From Bradyrhizobium tropiciagri (lineage in GTDB: Bacteria; Pseudomonadota; Alphaproteobacteria; Rhizobiales; Xanthobacteraceae), in NCBI RefSeq assembly GCF_001189845.1, contig NZ_LFLZ01000011.1, forward strand, positions 1-64,000: 64,000 bases of DNA, read 5' to 3'. The translations under genes and the position numbers were made by a program. The notes below the pieces were generated by a model that was not told where the DNA came from, ran no database searches, and was given only the letters and a program-made list of their open reading frames with translations. Every line of letters starts with the position of its first letter. Within the stretch, counting starts at the first letter, position 1. This document shows, in pieces, positions 63,886 to 64,000 of the stretch.

Positions 63886-64000
63886 GGCAGCGACTCCTCT
63901 TGGCGTACACTTCTTGGTTGCACGAGCTCCTCGCTGCTCTGGGGCGAGGAGCCGCGATGAAAAGCAAGCTGGCTGCACGGAGGACTAGAGTGCCCAAGAT

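Overview
The window looks like chromosome from a Bradyrhizobium-type alphaproteobacterium (inferred, not proven). It is GC-rich throughout. It carries a Shemin-type 5-aminolevulinate synthase, an assimilatory nitrate locus with sigma-54 promoters, a PQQ alcohol dehydrogenase with a lanthanide-type aspartate, and GC-rich intergenic inverted repeats of the kind common in rhizobia. I see no rRNA, tRNA, insertion sequence, phage gene or CRISPR array.

Layout. 0.1-2.5 kb: RidA-family protein, family III CoA-transferase, small secreted protein. 2.5-11.6 kb: nitrate assimilation, with nirB-nirD-nasA leftward and a NarK-type transporter plus a fused PP2C phosphatase/Ser-Thr kinase rightward, diverging from a 640-bp region with two sigma-54 promoters. 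11.8-17.6 kb: PQQ dehydrogenase, cytochrome c, copper chaperone, a decayed phosphotransferase pseudogene and an exported EF-hand protein. 17.7-20.6 kb: NrtR-like Nudix regulator divergent from SPFH protein and NAD-kinase-like genes, with a repeated TTAGTTG/CAACTAA operator between them. 20.6-22.9 kb: small protein, cupin, GNAT, PlsY. 22.9-57.8 kb: a catabolic island of about 35 kb. 57.8-64 kb: two tiny membrane proteins, hemA, and a FUSC/histidine kinase/receiver/receiver-cyclase signalling operon.

The island is the most interesting part. It holds two divergent FdrA + DUF1116 pairs, carbamate kinase, DUF2877 (AllH-like), a BMP-type nucleoside/purine-like ABC importer, a second Liv-type ABC importer whose permease and both ATPases are fused in one chain, a RutB-like isochorismatase-fold hydrolase, a PuuE-like deacetylase-fold protein, an AtzC/CodA-like amidohydrolase, a gamma-glutamyltransferase-fold protein resembling oxamate amidohydrolase HpxW, and an oxalate/formate-antiporter-like MFS protein. 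The glyoxylate-to-pyruvate route (gcl, hyi, glxR, glycerate kinase, pyruvate kinase) follows. My reading is a pathway that imports ureides or related cyclic amides, opens them, removes the carbamoyl group as carbamoyl phosphate (transcarbamoylase, then carbamate kinase giving ATP), hydrolyses oxamate to oxalate and ammonia, and sends the glyoxylate branch to pyruvate. A domain of about 50 residues occurs here both as a free 62-aa protein and as the N-terminus of one DUF1116 protein. It also matches, from memory, the C-terminus of E. coli FdrA. Three transcription units of the island share an AAGTAA-centred promoter motif.

Five genes (CoA-transferase, RutB-like, gcl, TetR, histidine kinase) are broken by six single-base indels. 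Correcting each indel restores a full-length frame, so residual sequencing error is at least as likely as gene loss.
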